Shown here: in pieces, positions 1-8,722 of the stretch
Numbering within the stretch: the stretch's first letter is position 1
Layout: each line of letters starts with the position of its first letter
Assembly (NCBI GenBank): GCA_029782025.1
Contig: JAKOVR010000013.1
Location: 36,903-75,834 of the forward strand
Direction: 5' to 3'
Source: Actinomycetes bacterium
GTDB lineage: Bacteria; Actinomycetota; Acidimicrobiia; Acidimicrobiales; Acidimicrobilacustridaceae
DNA: 38,932 bases
Position numbers and translations under genes: made by a program
The notes under the pieces: generated by a model
Told to the model about the DNA's origin: nothing
Seen by the model: only the letters and a program-made list of their open reading frames with translations
The model's database searches: none

Positions 1-126
1 GCGCTGCTCCGTGGTCGGCCGTCACGGGTCCCCCTTCGTCGTCCGCCGTCGGTCCGCCGGTTGGGCCGATCGGCGGGCCGAACGTACCCGCGGGTCCCGG
101 GCCGGGCGGAATCCGTCCGGGTGAGG

Positions 127-155
127 TTGCGATCGGTGGACGGGGGTGGTTTGCT
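127..155 (+). promoter_or_regulatory. Possible groEL promoter
   Basis: A weak sigma-70-like pair lies just before the CIRCE operator: TTGCGA at 127-132 and TTTGCT at 150-155 with a 17-base spacer. Transcription would begin around 162, at the first bases of CIRCE, where a bound repressor would block it. The hexamers match consensus only 4/6 and 3/6, so the placement is tentative. In bases 1-126 I see no gene or motif. Confidence 0.35.
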
Positions 156-162
156 GTGCCCG

Positions 163-189
163 TTAGCACTCACCTCTGGAGAGTGCTAA
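163..189 (+). promoter_or_regulatory. CIRCE operator (HrcA binding site)
   Basis: A perfect 9-bp inverted repeat, TTAGCACTC (163-171) and GAGTGCTAA (181-189), is separated by a 9-base spacer. This is the textbook CIRCE sequence bound by the heat-shock repressor HrcA. It sits 87 bases before the groEL start codon, so groEL is very probably derepressed on heat or unfolded-protein stress. hrcA itself is not in the window. Confidence 0.97.
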
Positions 190-1899
<1,710 letters not shown>

Positions 1900-1941
1900 G
1901 CCAGGTCCCACCGGCCGACTGGATTTTCCAGAATCCGGTTC

Positions 1942-2043
1942 TATACTGTGTTCATCACGCCACCGGGGAAACCCCGATGGCACCAGATCCCACCCCACCC
2001 ACGTTTCGGGGACGGCTTTCGAGCCGTCCCCGAAACGTTTTTT
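1942..2043 (+). ncRNA. Candidate small RNA between groEL and the next gene
   Basis: An AT-rich patch, unusual here, contains TATACT at 1942-1947, one mismatch from the TATAAT -10 consensus. A transcript starting near 1953 would run through a small hairpin (CGGGG AAA CCCCG, around 1962-1976), a C-rich single-stranded stretch (about 1985-2000) and end at the strong terminator at 2001-2043, giving an RNA of about 90 bases. No convincing -35 is visible and there is no coding potential. The alternative is simply the groEL 3' UTR plus terminator. Confidence 0.3.
2001..2043 (+). terminator. Rho-independent terminator after groEL
   Basis: A perfect 17-bp stem (2001-2017 pairing with 2022-2038) closes on a TTCG tetraloop and is followed by a run of T ending at 2043. 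It ends groEL transcription (or the candidate small RNA) and insulates the gene at 2081, which has its own -10 element. Confidence 0.93.
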
Positions 2044-2067
2044 CTCCCATGCCATCGGGCCGGTCGC

Positions 2068-2073
2068 TAGGGT
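2068..2073 (+). promoter_or_regulatory. -10 element TAGGGT, leaderless start at 2081
   Basis: TAGGGT lies 7 bases before the GTG at 2081, with no Shine-Dalgarno sequence between. The spacing puts the transcription start at or next to the start codon, as in leaderless actinobacterial genes. Confidence 0.6.
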
Positions 2074-2080
2074 CGGCACC

Positions 2081-2788
2081 GTGGCGCTCCATCGGACGAT
2101 CGATCCTCAGAAGGCGCTGCGATGGGAGCGGTCCCGCATCGCCAAGTCGCTGCTCGGCCAGGCCGTGCTCGCCGTTGTCGTCATCGCCGCCGCGTACGCG
2201 GTCCGCACCGCCGTCGTGAACTGGGACAGCGAACGCATCCCGCTGACCGGCACCATGGTCGAAGCGGCCGGGGCCGACGGGATGGCGGCGGTCCGCTATC
2301 GCGACCCGGCCGGGACCGAGCACATCAAGCGGCTCAAGGTCGACCAGAAGTTGAGCGGCTCGGTGGTCAAGCTGGAGATCCGTCACGGGGCCTACGACGA
2401 ACCCCGCTCGGAGGGGATGTGGGTGTACACCGCCGTCCTCGCCGTCCCGTGGGTGATCCTGGCGGGGAGCCTCCTGCCCCTCGCCGCCGCCTTCCGCCGC
2501 GCCGGCCAGCTGGGGCGGGTGCGCCGGGCCAAGCGGGTGCTCGAGTCGGGGCGCTCGTTCCCGGGCCTGTTCGACTGGTACCGCAAGGGTGACGGCCGCG
2601 GCCGGCGATCCGTGGCCCGCATCCGTTCCACCGAGGACGTCTGGGAAGAGCGGACGGTGGAGCTCGGCGGGGAGCGTCTGGGCATCGACCCGTCGTCGAC
2701 GTACGAGTGCCAGGTGTGGGGCGAGCCCCGCGGGCCCGAACCGATCGTCGTCGTGGCCGACTCCTGGACCTACGTGCTGCTCCGCTAG
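2081..2788 (+). CDS. Conserved-type two-helix membrane protein, function unknown
   Basis: The 235-residue product has two clear membrane segments, at about residues 23-44 and 114-138. The roughly 70-residue loop between them, rich in beta-type sequence (VRYRDPAGTEHIKRLK), probably folds outside the membrane. A basic cytoplasmic region (GRVRRAKRVLESGR) and a C-terminal soluble part (about 150-235) follow. This resembles the DUF3592-like layout of small two-helix proteins with an extracytoplasmic beta domain, but I cannot assign a family firmly. The GTG start is chosen because TAGGGT lies 7 bases upstream. It converges on fdhD with a 12-base gap. Confidence 0.8.
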   Translation: MALHRTIDPQKALRWERSRIAKSLLGQAVLAVVVIAAAYAVRTAVVNWDSERIPLTGTMVEAAGADGMAAVRYRDPAGTEHIKRLKVDQKLSGSVVKLEIRHGAYDEPRSEGMWVYTAVLAVPWVILAGSLLPLAAAFRRAGQLGRVRRAKRVLESGRSFPGLFDWYRKGDGRGRRSVARIRSTEDVWEERTVELGGERLGIDPSSTYECQVWGEPRGPEPIVVVADSWTYVLLR

Positions 2789-2800
2789 GCCCCGTCGGGG

Positions 2801-3607
2801 TCAGCCGGCGAGGTCGCCGGCGTAGACGGTGGCCCGGTCGTCTCGCACGAAGCCGGCCAGGGTGAGCCCGCCCCGCCGGGCCACGTCGACGGCCAGGGCG
2901 GAGGGAGCGCTCACCGAGGCGAGGAGCGCGAACCCGCCGGCCCACGCCTTGAGGGCCAGCTCGTAGCTGGCCCGGCCGCTGACGAAGAGCCCGAGCGGTG
3001 ACCCCGGCGACGGCAGCGCAGCGTCGAGCAGCAGACGGCCGACGACCTTGTCGACGGCGTTGTGTCGGCCGATGTCTTCCCGTACGCACCGCAGGGACCC
3101 GTCGGGGGCGAAGGCAGCGGCGGCGTGGACCGAGCCCGTGGCCGCGAACAGCGGTTGGTGGGCCACCATGGCCCCGGCGACGGCGGCCACCGTGGCGCGG
3201 TCGAACGGCGACGACGCCGGCAGCGGGGCCAGGCGGTCGGCGAGGGCGTCGAGCTGCTCGGTGCCGCACAGCCCGCAGGAGCTCGACGTCGGGGTGAGCC
3301 GGGGGGTGGGGGCCGGCGCCACGCCCCCCGTCTCGACCGACACGACGTTGAACCCGGTGTCGGTGGCCGAACCGGTGGCGCAGTAGCGGCAGGTGATGAC
3401 CGGCGCGCCGGCGAGCAGGCCCTCGGTGTGGCAGTACCCAACGGCCAGCTCGAAGTCGTGGCCGGGCGTGCGCATGGTGGTGGCGACGAGCACGTCGTCG
3501 AGGCGGATCGACAGCGGTTCCTCCTCCGCCAGCTCCTCCACGACCCGGGTGCGCTCGGCGCCCGACCATCGGGTGGCCAGTTCCTTCCGGGTGCGTCCTC
3601 GGGGCAT
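2801..3607 (-). CDS. fdhD: Formate dehydrogenase sulfurtransferase FdhD
   Basis: FdhD moves sulfur from a cysteine desulfurase to the molybdenum/tungsten-bis-MGD cofactor, which makes formate dehydrogenase active. The 268-residue protein has the family motifs in order: RTPGHDFELAVGYCHTEG (about 46-63), the sulfur-carrying loop SSSCGLCG with C111 and C114, REDIGRHNAVDKVVG in the middle of the second half, and SGRASYELALKAW. An additional CRYC pair (C73, C76) is present. No formate dehydrogenase genes are in the window. It is divergent from hemQ, with a 78-bp intergenic region and a -10 TAGCCT 6 bases before the ATG. Confidence 0.95.
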   Translation of the reverse strand: MPRGRTRKELATRWSGAERTRVVEELAEEEPLSIRLDDVLVATTMRTPGHDFELAVGYCHTEGLLAGAPVITCRYCATGSATDTGFNVVSVETGGVAPAPTPRLTPTSSSCGLCGTEQLDALADRLAPLPASSPFDRATVAAVAGAMVAHQPLFAATGSVHAAAAFAPDGSLRCVREDIGRHNAVDKVVGRLLLDAALPSPGSPLGLFVSGRASYELALKAWAGGFALLASVSAPSALAVDVARRGGLTLAGFVRDDRATVYAGDLAG

Positions 3608-3613
3608 CGGTGC

Positions 3614-3619
3614 AGGCTA
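3614..3619 (-). promoter_or_regulatory. -10 element TAGCCT, leaderless start of fdhD
   Basis: Read on the minus strand, TAGCCT is followed by 6 bases and then the fdhD ATG at 3607. No Shine-Dalgarno sequence is present. Confidence 0.65.
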
Positions 3620-3673
3620 CCGACGCTGCTCCCGGTCGGCCCGGTCGACTCTTCCCCGGACGGGAGGCGCCCG

Positions 3674-3679
3674 TACACT
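3674..3679 (+). promoter_or_regulatory. -10 element TACACT, leaderless start of hemQ-larE
   Basis: TACACT is followed by 6 bases and the GTG at 3686. This decides the hemQ start: the open frame runs much further upstream, but the upstream part lies over fdhD on the opposite strand and has no homology to the family. Confidence 0.7.
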
Positions 3680-3685
3680 CGTCGG

Positions 3686-4375
3686 GTGATCGAACCGGCC
3701 ATCCCGTCGACCGGGTGGGGCGTGCTCCACCTCTTCTGCCAGGCCACCCCGCTGGCCTCGGCCGCAGCCGTGCGGGAGGCCGTCGGCGCGGCCGAGGGCG
3801 CCGGGGTGCAGGTGGTGTCCGTCGCCGTCCTCGGCCACAAGGCCGATGTCGCCTTCATGGCGCTCGGGCCCGACCTCTGGGTGCTGCGGCGACTCCAGAC
3901 CGCGCTGCAAGGGGCGGGCCTGGCCGTGGTCGACAGCTACGTCTCGCTCACGGAGCTGTCCGAGTACGCCCAGGGTGTGCCCGACGAGATGAAGCAGGCC
4001 CGACTGCACCCGAACCTCCCCCCCGAGGGGAAGCCGGCCTGGTGCTTCTACCCGATGTCGAAGCGTCGTGAGGCGGTGGGCAACTGGTTCACCCTCCCCT
4101 ACGACGAGCGCAAGGAGCTCATGTACGAGCACGGTGCGTCCGGACGGAAGTTCGCCGGCCGGGTCCTGCAGGTGGTGACCGGCTCCACCGGCGTCGACGA
4201 CTACGAGTGGGGGGTCACGCTCTTCGCCGTGCATCCCGACGACCTCAAGGAGGTCGTCTACACCATGCGCTTCGACCGGGCCTCGGCCGTCTACGCCGAG
4301 TTCGGCCCCTTCTACACCGGCATGGTCGCCCCGCTCGACGACGTGCTGCGCGAGGTGGGGATCACCGAGCCATGA
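3686..4375 (+). CDS. hemQ: Coproheme decarboxylase HemQ (chlorite dismutase family)
   Basis: HemQ (ChdC) performs the last step of the coproporphyrin-dependent heme pathway of Gram-positive bacteria: peroxide-driven oxidative decarboxylation of two propionates of coproheme to give heme b. The 229-residue protein has FYPMSKRR with Y122 and K126, and H149 in YEHGASGR. The Y122-to-H149 distance (27 residues) equals that between the catalytic Tyr145 and heme-ligating His172 of Geobacillus HemQ, with Lys149 matching K126. The arginine typical of true chlorite dismutases is not evident. The stop overlaps the larE start (ATGA), so the two are translationally coupled. No other heme genes are nearby. 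Confidence 0.93.
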   Translation: MIEPAIPSTGWGVLHLFCQATPLASAAAVREAVGAAEGAGVQVVSVAVLGHKADVAFMALGPDLWVLRRLQTALQGAGLAVVDSYVSLTELSEYAQGVPDEMKQARLHPNLPPEGKPAWCFYPMSKRREAVGNWFTLPYDERKELMYEHGASGRKFAGRVLQVVTGSTGVDDYEWGVTLFAVHPDDLKEVVYTMRFDRASAVYAEFGPFYTGMVAPLDDVLREVGITEP

Positions 4376-5217
4376 GCATCACGGTCCCCCGCGACGGCAC
4401 CGCGGCCGCGGCCGACGTGGCGGCCGAGGACTCGCTCGCCCGGCTGGCGGCCGAGCTCCGTCGCCTCGACCGGGTCGTCGTCGCCTTCAGCGGCGGCGCC
4501 GATTCGGCCCTCGTCGCCGCGGTGGCCACGCGGGAGCTGGGGATCGACAAGGTGCTGTGCGTCACCGCCGTCTCCCCGTCGCTGGCCGGAACCGAACGGG
4601 CGGACTGCGCCCGGCTGGCCGCCGTCTGGGGCCTCCGCTGGCGGGAGGTGGCCACCGACGAGATGGAACGGGCGGCCTACCGCGTCAACGACGCCGACCG
4701 GTGCTTCCACTGCAAGGACGCGCTCATGGACGCGTTGGCGCCGTGCGCCGCGGCCGAGGGGGCCACGGTCGTGCTGGGGGTGAACCTCGACGACCTCGCC
4801 GATCACCGGCCCGGCCAGCGGGCGGCGCGAGAGCGGGGCGCCCGCTTCCCGATGGTGGATGCCGGCCTCACCAAGGCCGACGTGCGGGCCGTGTCCCGCC
4901 ACCTCGGGCTCGACACCTGGGACAAGCCGGCGGCAGCCTGCCTCGCCTCCCGGATCCCCTACGGGACCCCGGTCGAGCTCGGCGTGCTCTCGGCCGTGGA
5001 GCGGGCGGAGCGGGCGCTGCACCGGCTCGGCTTCCCGGCCGTGCGGGTGCGGCACTACGGCGACACGGCGCGGCTGGAGGTGCCCCTGGCCGACCTCGCC
5101 GCCGTGGTGGCCGAGCGGGCGGCGGTGAGCGAGGCGGTCCACGCCGCCGGCTACCGCTACGTCACCCTCGACCTCGACGGGCTGCGGTCGGGCAACCTGA
5201 ACGACGCGCTCGGCTGA
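4372..5217 (+). CDS. larE: ATP-dependent sacrificial sulfur transferase LarE
   Basis: LarE adds sulfur to the nicotinic-acid-derived precursor of the nickel-pincer nucleotide cofactor, used by lactate racemase and relatives. The 281-residue protein has the PP-loop pyrophosphatase motif SGGADS (40-45), and DKPAAACLASRIPYG with C190 at the position of the sacrificial cysteine of Lactiplantibacillus LarE. It also has CFHC (C111, C114), so it has the three-cysteine set associated with the [4Fe-4S] LarE type that need not sacrifice its own cysteine. That subtype assignment is an inference from pattern. No larB, larC or racemase gene is in the window. It overlaps hemQ by 4 bases. Confidence 0.92.
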   Translation: MSITVPRDGTAAAADVAAEDSLARLAAELRRLDRVVVAFSGGADSALVAAVATRELGIDKVLCVTAVSPSLAGTERADCARLAAVWGLRWREVATDEMERAAYRVNDADRCFHCKDALMDALAPCAAAEGATVVLGVNLDDLADHRPGQRAARERGARFPMVDAGLTKADVRAVSRHLGLDTWDKPAAACLASRIPYGTPVELGVLSAVERAERALHRLGFPAVRVRHYGDTARLEVPLADLAAVVAERAAVSEAVHAAGYRYVTLDLDGLRSGNLNDALG

Positions 5218-5277
5218 CGTCCACCGTTGCCGGCGACGGCCGTCGAGCGGCGGTCGACACGACGGCCTGAACACTGT

Positions 5278-5283
5278 TAACCT
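5278..5283 (+). promoter_or_regulatory. -10 element TAACCT, leaderless start at 5290
   Basis: TAACCT is followed by 6 bases and the ATG at 5290, with no Shine-Dalgarno sequence. Confidence 0.65.
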
Positions 5284-5289
5284 CGAACC

Positions 5290-6849
5290 ATGGCCCAACT
5301 GATCGCCAAGATCGCCCAGCGGAAGGCCGACGAACCGGCCCTCATCGACGAGCGGGGGACGACCACGTGGTCGGCGTTCGACGAGCGGGTGAACCGCCTC
5401 ATCGCCGCGCTGCGGGGCCGCGGTCTCGCCACCGGCGACACCGTCGCCGTGCTGTCGGGCAACCGCCGAGAGCTCTTCGAGGCCACCGCCGCCTACATGC
5501 ACGGCGGATGGATCGGCGTGCCGGTCAACTGGCACTGGACGGCCGAGGAGCTGGCCTACGTGGTGGGCGACGCCGGCGCCCGCGCCCTGATCGTCGAGGA
5601 CCAGTTCCTCGCCACTGCGGTCGCCGCCCGCGACGCGCTCGGTGCCTGCGACCTGGTGGTGGTCATCGGCGACGATGCGCCGGACGGGTGGGTCCGGTAC
5701 GAGGACCTGCTGGCCGAGGGCGGCACCGACGAGCCAGACGACCAGGTCACCGGCGGCCCGATGTTCTACACGTCGGGCACCACCGGGTTCCCCAAGGGCG
5801 TGAAGTCGGCCCTCACGCGGGTCGGTGAGGACGTCGGCCTGTGGGAGCTGGTGGCGGGGTCCTTCGCCGGGATGCTCGGCGCGCCGTCGGACGGCGTCAC
5901 CCTCCTCGAGGGGCCGGCCTACCACTCGGCCCAGTGGGTGTTCTCCGTGTTCCCGCTGTTGGGGGTGGGCAGCGCGCTGGTGACCCGGCACCGCTTCGAT
6001 CCGCAGGAGACCCTCGAGCTGATCGACCGCCACCAGGTGACCAACCTGCACCTGGTGCCCACCCAGTTCATCCGGATGCTCAAGCTGCCCGACGACGTGC
6101 GGGCGTCGTTCGACGGCTCGTCGTTGGTGTCGGTCTTCCACGGGGCGGCGCCGTGCTCGCCCGAGGTCAAGCGCCAGATGCTGGCGTGGTGGGGTCCGGT
6201 GGTGAGCGAGTATTACGGCGGCACCGAGGGCGGGTTCCTCTCGATCATCTCGGGGGAGGAGTGGCTGGCCCGCCCCGGCAGCCTCGGCAAGGCGCTCCCG
6301 ATCGTCGAGATCGCCATCCTCGACGACGAGGCCCGCCCCTGCCCCGCCGGCACCGCGGGCCAGATCTGGTTCCGCAGCCTCATGGGCAACGACTTCGAGT
6401 ACCACAACGCGCCCGACAAGACGGCCTCGGCCCACACCACCGACGGCTACGGCACCCTCGGCGACATCGGGTACTTCGACGACGACGGCTACCTCTTCAT
6501 GAGCGACCGGAAGATCGACATGATCATCAGCGGTGGGGTGAACATCTACCCGGCCGAGATCGAGGGCGTGCTGGTGACCCACCCGGCCGTGGCCGACGCC
6601 GCCGTGTTCGGCGTGCCCGACGACGAGTTCGGCGAGCAGGTGAAGGCCGCGGTCGAGCTGGCCGACGGCTTCGAGCCGTCGGCGGCGCTGGCCGAGGACC
6701 TCATCGCCCACGTCCGGGAGCACCTCGCCGGCTACAAGGCGCCCCGGTCCGTCGACTTCGAGGACCGGCTGCCGCGCACGCCCACGGGCAAGCTGCTCAA
6801 GCGCACCCTGCGGGACCCCTACTGGGAGGCGGCGGGGCGTAGCATCTGA
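5290..6849 (+). CDS. AMP-dependent acyl-CoA synthetase (FadD-like)
   Basis: This 519-residue ANL-superfamily enzyme should activate a carboxylic acid with ATP to an acyl-adenylate and pass it to coenzyme A. Visible motifs are the P-loop FYTSGTTGFPKG (159-170), the YYGGTEGG motif, LGDIGYFDDDGYLFMSDRK, the hinge and A8 region MIISGGVNIYPAEIE, and the catalytic lysine K501 in PRTPTGKLLKR. Length and motif order match medium- or long-chain fatty acyl-CoA ligases of actinobacteria. The substrate cannot be read from the sequence. It stands alone, but acyl-CoA genes recur in the window (dehydrogenase at 13227, thioesterase at 25862). Confidence 0.92.
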   Translation: MAQLIAKIAQRKADEPALIDERGTTTWSAFDERVNRLIAALRGRGLATGDTVAVLSGNRRELFEATAAYMHGGWIGVPVNWHWTAEELAYVVGDAGARALIVEDQFLATAVAARDALGACDLVVVIGDDAPDGWVRYEDLLAEGGTDEPDDQVTGGPMFYTSGTTGFPKGVKSALTRVGEDVGLWELVAGSFAGMLGAPSDGVTLLEGPAYHSAQWVFSVFPLLGVGSALVTRHRFDPQETLELIDRHQVTNLHLVPTQFIRMLKLPDDVRASFDGSSLVSVFHGAAPCSPEVKRQMLAWWGPVVSEYYGGTEGGFLSIISGEEWLARPGSLGKALPIVEIAILDDEARPCPAGTAGQIWFRSLMGNDFEYHNAPDKTASAHTTDGYGTLGDIGYFDDDGYLFMSDRKIDMIISGGVNIYPAEIEGVLVTHPAVADAAVFGVPDDEFGEQVKAAVELADGFEPSAALAEDLIAHVREHLAGYKAPRSVDFEDRLPRTPTGKLLKRTLRDPYWEAAGRSI

Positions 6850-6903
6850 GCGACGCCGTTCCACGGGGCGAGCTGGGCAGGCTCGCGTGAGGAGGTTTGC
6901 GAC

Positions 6904-7140
6904 ATGGCGCGTGGTGCATCACCGCTCATGGCACGGGGGTCCCAGCGGGCCAGGCCCGGGGGCGGCGGCGGCGCCGGGTCGGTCCTGATCGTCTTCGTCG
7001 TCATCGCCGTGGTGGCCGGCGGGCTCGTGTGGTACTTCTACGCCGGCGGCCCCGGGTCGAAGAAGACGGGCGGGATCGGTGGGGAGTACCAACCGGTCAA
7101 CCCGCCCAGCGTCTCGGTCACGATCAAGCAGCCCCTCTGA
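6904..7140 (+). CDS. Small single-pass membrane protein, unknown
   Basis: The 78-residue product has a Gly/Arg-rich N terminus, one strong membrane segment (about 27-47, VLIVFVVIAVVAGGLVWYF) and a short polar tail that ends in a hydrophobic-alternating stretch. A near-perfect AGGAGGT at 6890-6896, seven bases before the ATG, supports it as a genuine gene and fixes its start. It follows the acyl-CoA synthetase by 54 bases and may be cotranscribed. I do not recognise a family. Confidence 0.75.
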   Translation: MARGASPLMARGSQRARPGGGGGAGSVLIVFVVIAVVAGGLVWYFYAGGPGSKKTGGIGGEYQPVNPPSVSVTIKQPL

Positions 7141-7154
7141 CCGTCCCGGCCCGG

Positions 7155-7275
7155 CGCCGGTGCACCTGATCGCCGGTGCATCTCCGCGGGTCCCGACGAT
7201 CGCCGGTGCACTTGCGCGGCCCAGGCCCGAGGAAACGCACCGGCGACATCGCCGGTGCGGGAACCTGCACCGGCG
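7155..7275. repeat. Array of six copies of a 10-bp motif (CGCCGGTGCA) in both orientations
   Basis: Forward copies are at 7155-7164, 7171-7180, 7201-7210 and 7250-7259 (last base G); reverse copies are at 7236-7245 (one mismatch) and 7266-7275. The pair at 7236-7259 is a perfect 10-bp inverted repeat with a 4-base loop. Two forward copies share a longer unit (ATCGCCGGTGCA, three variable positions, then CGCGG). The array fills the gap between convergent genes ending at 7140 and 7352, a typical location for REP-type elements or a bidirectional terminator. No T-run follows the hairpins. Confidence 0.8.
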
Positions 7276-7351
7276 ATGGGCGGGAACGGGCGCCGGGGGC
7301 CGGGGGCCGGGCGCCGGTCGGCGCCGTGACGGACGGGTCGGGGAGGGGCCG

Positions 7352-7669
7352 TCAGCCGAGGGCGGGCCCGGCGGTGTCGCCGGGAGAGACCCGGGTCCAC
7401 ATCGGGAAGCTGATGTGCTCGACGCCGAGCCATTCGACCACCCGGCCCTTGGCCCGCAGCCCTTCCACGCAGCGGTGAGCGACCTGGGGGTCGCCCACCA
7501 TGACCGAGTAGTCGGACACGGTGACGAGCAGCGGGCCGGAGCTCTCGTCGGCGTCGCCGTCGCGGAGGAGGGCGTCCACCTCGAGCGTGGGCCGCTCCGG
7601 GTGGGTCCGGTCGATGGGCCAGCAGTGGTACACCACCCCCTCGAACACCGACAGCGCCCGGATCCGCAT
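7352..7669 (-). CDS. Hypothetical protein, 105 residues
   Basis: A small soluble protein without signal peptide or membrane segment, starting MRIRALSVFEGVVYHCWP. It has predicted alternating strands and helices (LLVTVSDYSVMVGDPQVAHRC) but no motif I recognise. The start at 7669 is chosen over an upstream ATG in frame because a CATGAT hexamer lies 6 bases before it and because the longer version would overlap the divergent DUF427 promoter. Codon use and third-position GC fit the neighbours. Confidence 0.6.
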   Translation of the reverse strand: MRIRALSVFEGVVYHCWPIDRTHPERPTLEVDALLRDGDADESSGPLLVTVSDYSVMVGDPQVAHRCVEGLRAKGRVVEWLGVEHISFPMWTRVSPGDTAGPALG

Positions 7670-7675
7670 GCCCGC

Positions 7676-7681
7676 ATCATG
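7676..7681 (-). promoter_or_regulatory. -10-like element CATGAT before the gene starting at 7669
   Basis: CATGAT, 4/6 to consensus, is 6 bases before the ATG on the minus strand. It is weaker than the TANNNT sites of neighbours. Confidence 0.4.
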
Positions 7682-7714
7682 GCGGATCCCGACCGCGTTC
7701 GTCCTCCGGCCCGG

Positions 7715-7720
7715 CAGACT
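7715..7720 (+). promoter_or_regulatory. -10-like element CAGACT, leaderless start at 7728
   Basis: CAGACT is followed by 7 bases and the ATG at 7728. The same hexamer occurs at the same distance before the minus-strand gene starting at 8923. Confidence 0.5.
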
Positions 7721-7727
7721 GGCGCCC

Positions 7728-8243
7728 ATGTCGATGCCCCGTCCCTTCGCCCGCCCCGAGCGCATCGAGCCCGGACCGGGCCAGGAGTCGGTCTGGGACT
7801 ACCCCCGTCCCCCGCGCCTCGAACCGACGGCCCAGCGGCTCCAGGTGGTGCTGGCCGGCGCCACGGTGGCCGACACGGTCCGGGGGTTCCGCGTGTGCGA
7901 GACCAGCCAGCCGCCGGCTTACTACTTCCCGCCCGACGACGTCGACCGGTCGTTGCTCGTGCCCACCCCCACCCGCACCTTCTGCGAGTGGAAGGGCACG
8001 GCCCGCTACTGGACCATCGCCGTGGGCGATCGTCTCGCGGTGGACGCCGCCTGGTCCTACGACGAGCCCGTCCCCGCGTTCGCGCCGATCACCGGCCACC
8101 TCGCCTTCTATCCCGGCCGCGTCGACGCCTGCTTCGTCGACGGCGAGCCGGTGCAGCGGATGGAGGGCGACTTCTACGGCGGGTGGATCACCAGCGCCAT
8201 CGTGGGCCCCTTCAAGGGGGCGCCGGGGACGCTGCACTGGTGA
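7728..8243 (+). CDS. DUF427 family protein
   Basis: The 171-residue protein matches the DUF427 family: a small beta-rich fold with RLQVVLAGATVADTVRG, CETSQPPAYYFPPDDV, RTFCEWKGTARYW and AAWSYDEPVPAFAPITGHLAFYP arranged in the family order. The biochemical role of the family is not established. The start at 7728 is set by the CAGACT element 7 bases upstream. The stop overlaps the start of the next gene (GTGA), so the two are coupled. Confidence 0.88.
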   Translation: MSMPRPFARPERIEPGPGQESVWDYPRPPRLEPTAQRLQVVLAGATVADTVRGFRVCETSQPPAYYFPPDDVDRSLLVPTPTRTFCEWKGTARYWTIAVGDRLAVDAAWSYDEPVPAFAPITGHLAFYPGRVDACFVDGEPVQRMEGDFYGGWITSAIVGPFKGAPGTLHW

Positions 8244-8716
8244 CCGGAGGTCAGGGCGAGGCCGACGAGGCCCGACTGGTCGAGCTGGCCGGCCAGTTGG
8301 CGGCGGCCGTCGTCGACGCGCTGCCCGGCTGGGTGGAGCGGTCCGTGCGTCGGGTGGCGGCCGAGGCCGGCGTGGACCTCGGCCCCGAGCACGAGACACT
8401 CCTGGCCGCGGAGGCCGCCGCCGCCGCTTCGGGGCCGGGCGCCGCCGTCCGCGAACTGCTGTCGCTCGACATCGACGCGCAGGCCACCGGCCCGCTGGCG
8501 CTCCTGCGCACCGCCGTCGTAAATCCCACCCGGGTGCTCGAGACGCTCGGGGTGCCGCCGGTCCGGCGCGACGCCGTGGCCGAGGCCCAGTTCCCCGACG
8601 ACCCCTACGACCTCACGCCGGCGTCCTTCGCCGACATCGACCCGGGGCTGCACGAGCCGGGCCTGGCGTGGGGGGCGGCCAAGGCATTCGTGCACATGCG
8701 CCGCCACCGCCGGTGA
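8240..8716 (+). CDS. Hypothetical protein coupled to the DUF427 gene
   Basis: A 158-residue soluble protein, helical in character (LVELAGQLAAAVVDALPGW) with an acidic-aromatic C-terminal block (DDPYDLTPASFADIDPGLHE) and the basic end FVHMRRHRR. I recognise no domain. It begins at a GTG overlapping the stop of the DUF427 gene by four bases, which makes a shared transcript and translational coupling likely. It converges on the next gene with a 6-base gap. Confidence 0.7.
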   Translation: MTGGQGEADEARLVELAGQLAAAVVDALPGWVERSVRRVAAEAGVDLGPEHETLLAAEAAAAASGPGAAVRELLSLDIDAQATGPLALLRTAVVNPTRVLETLGVPPVRRDAVAEAQFPDDPYDLTPASFADIDPGLHEPGLAWGAAKAFVHMRRHRR

Positions 8717-8722
8717 CGGCGG

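Noticed and set aside
2790..2803. GCCCCGTCGGGGT between convergent genes as a terminator
   Set aside because: The stem is only 4-5 bp with a 3-base loop and has no T-run.
5575..6842. Other-frame frames over the acyl-CoA synthetase
   Set aside because: They are Arg-rich shadows of a gene with full family motifs.
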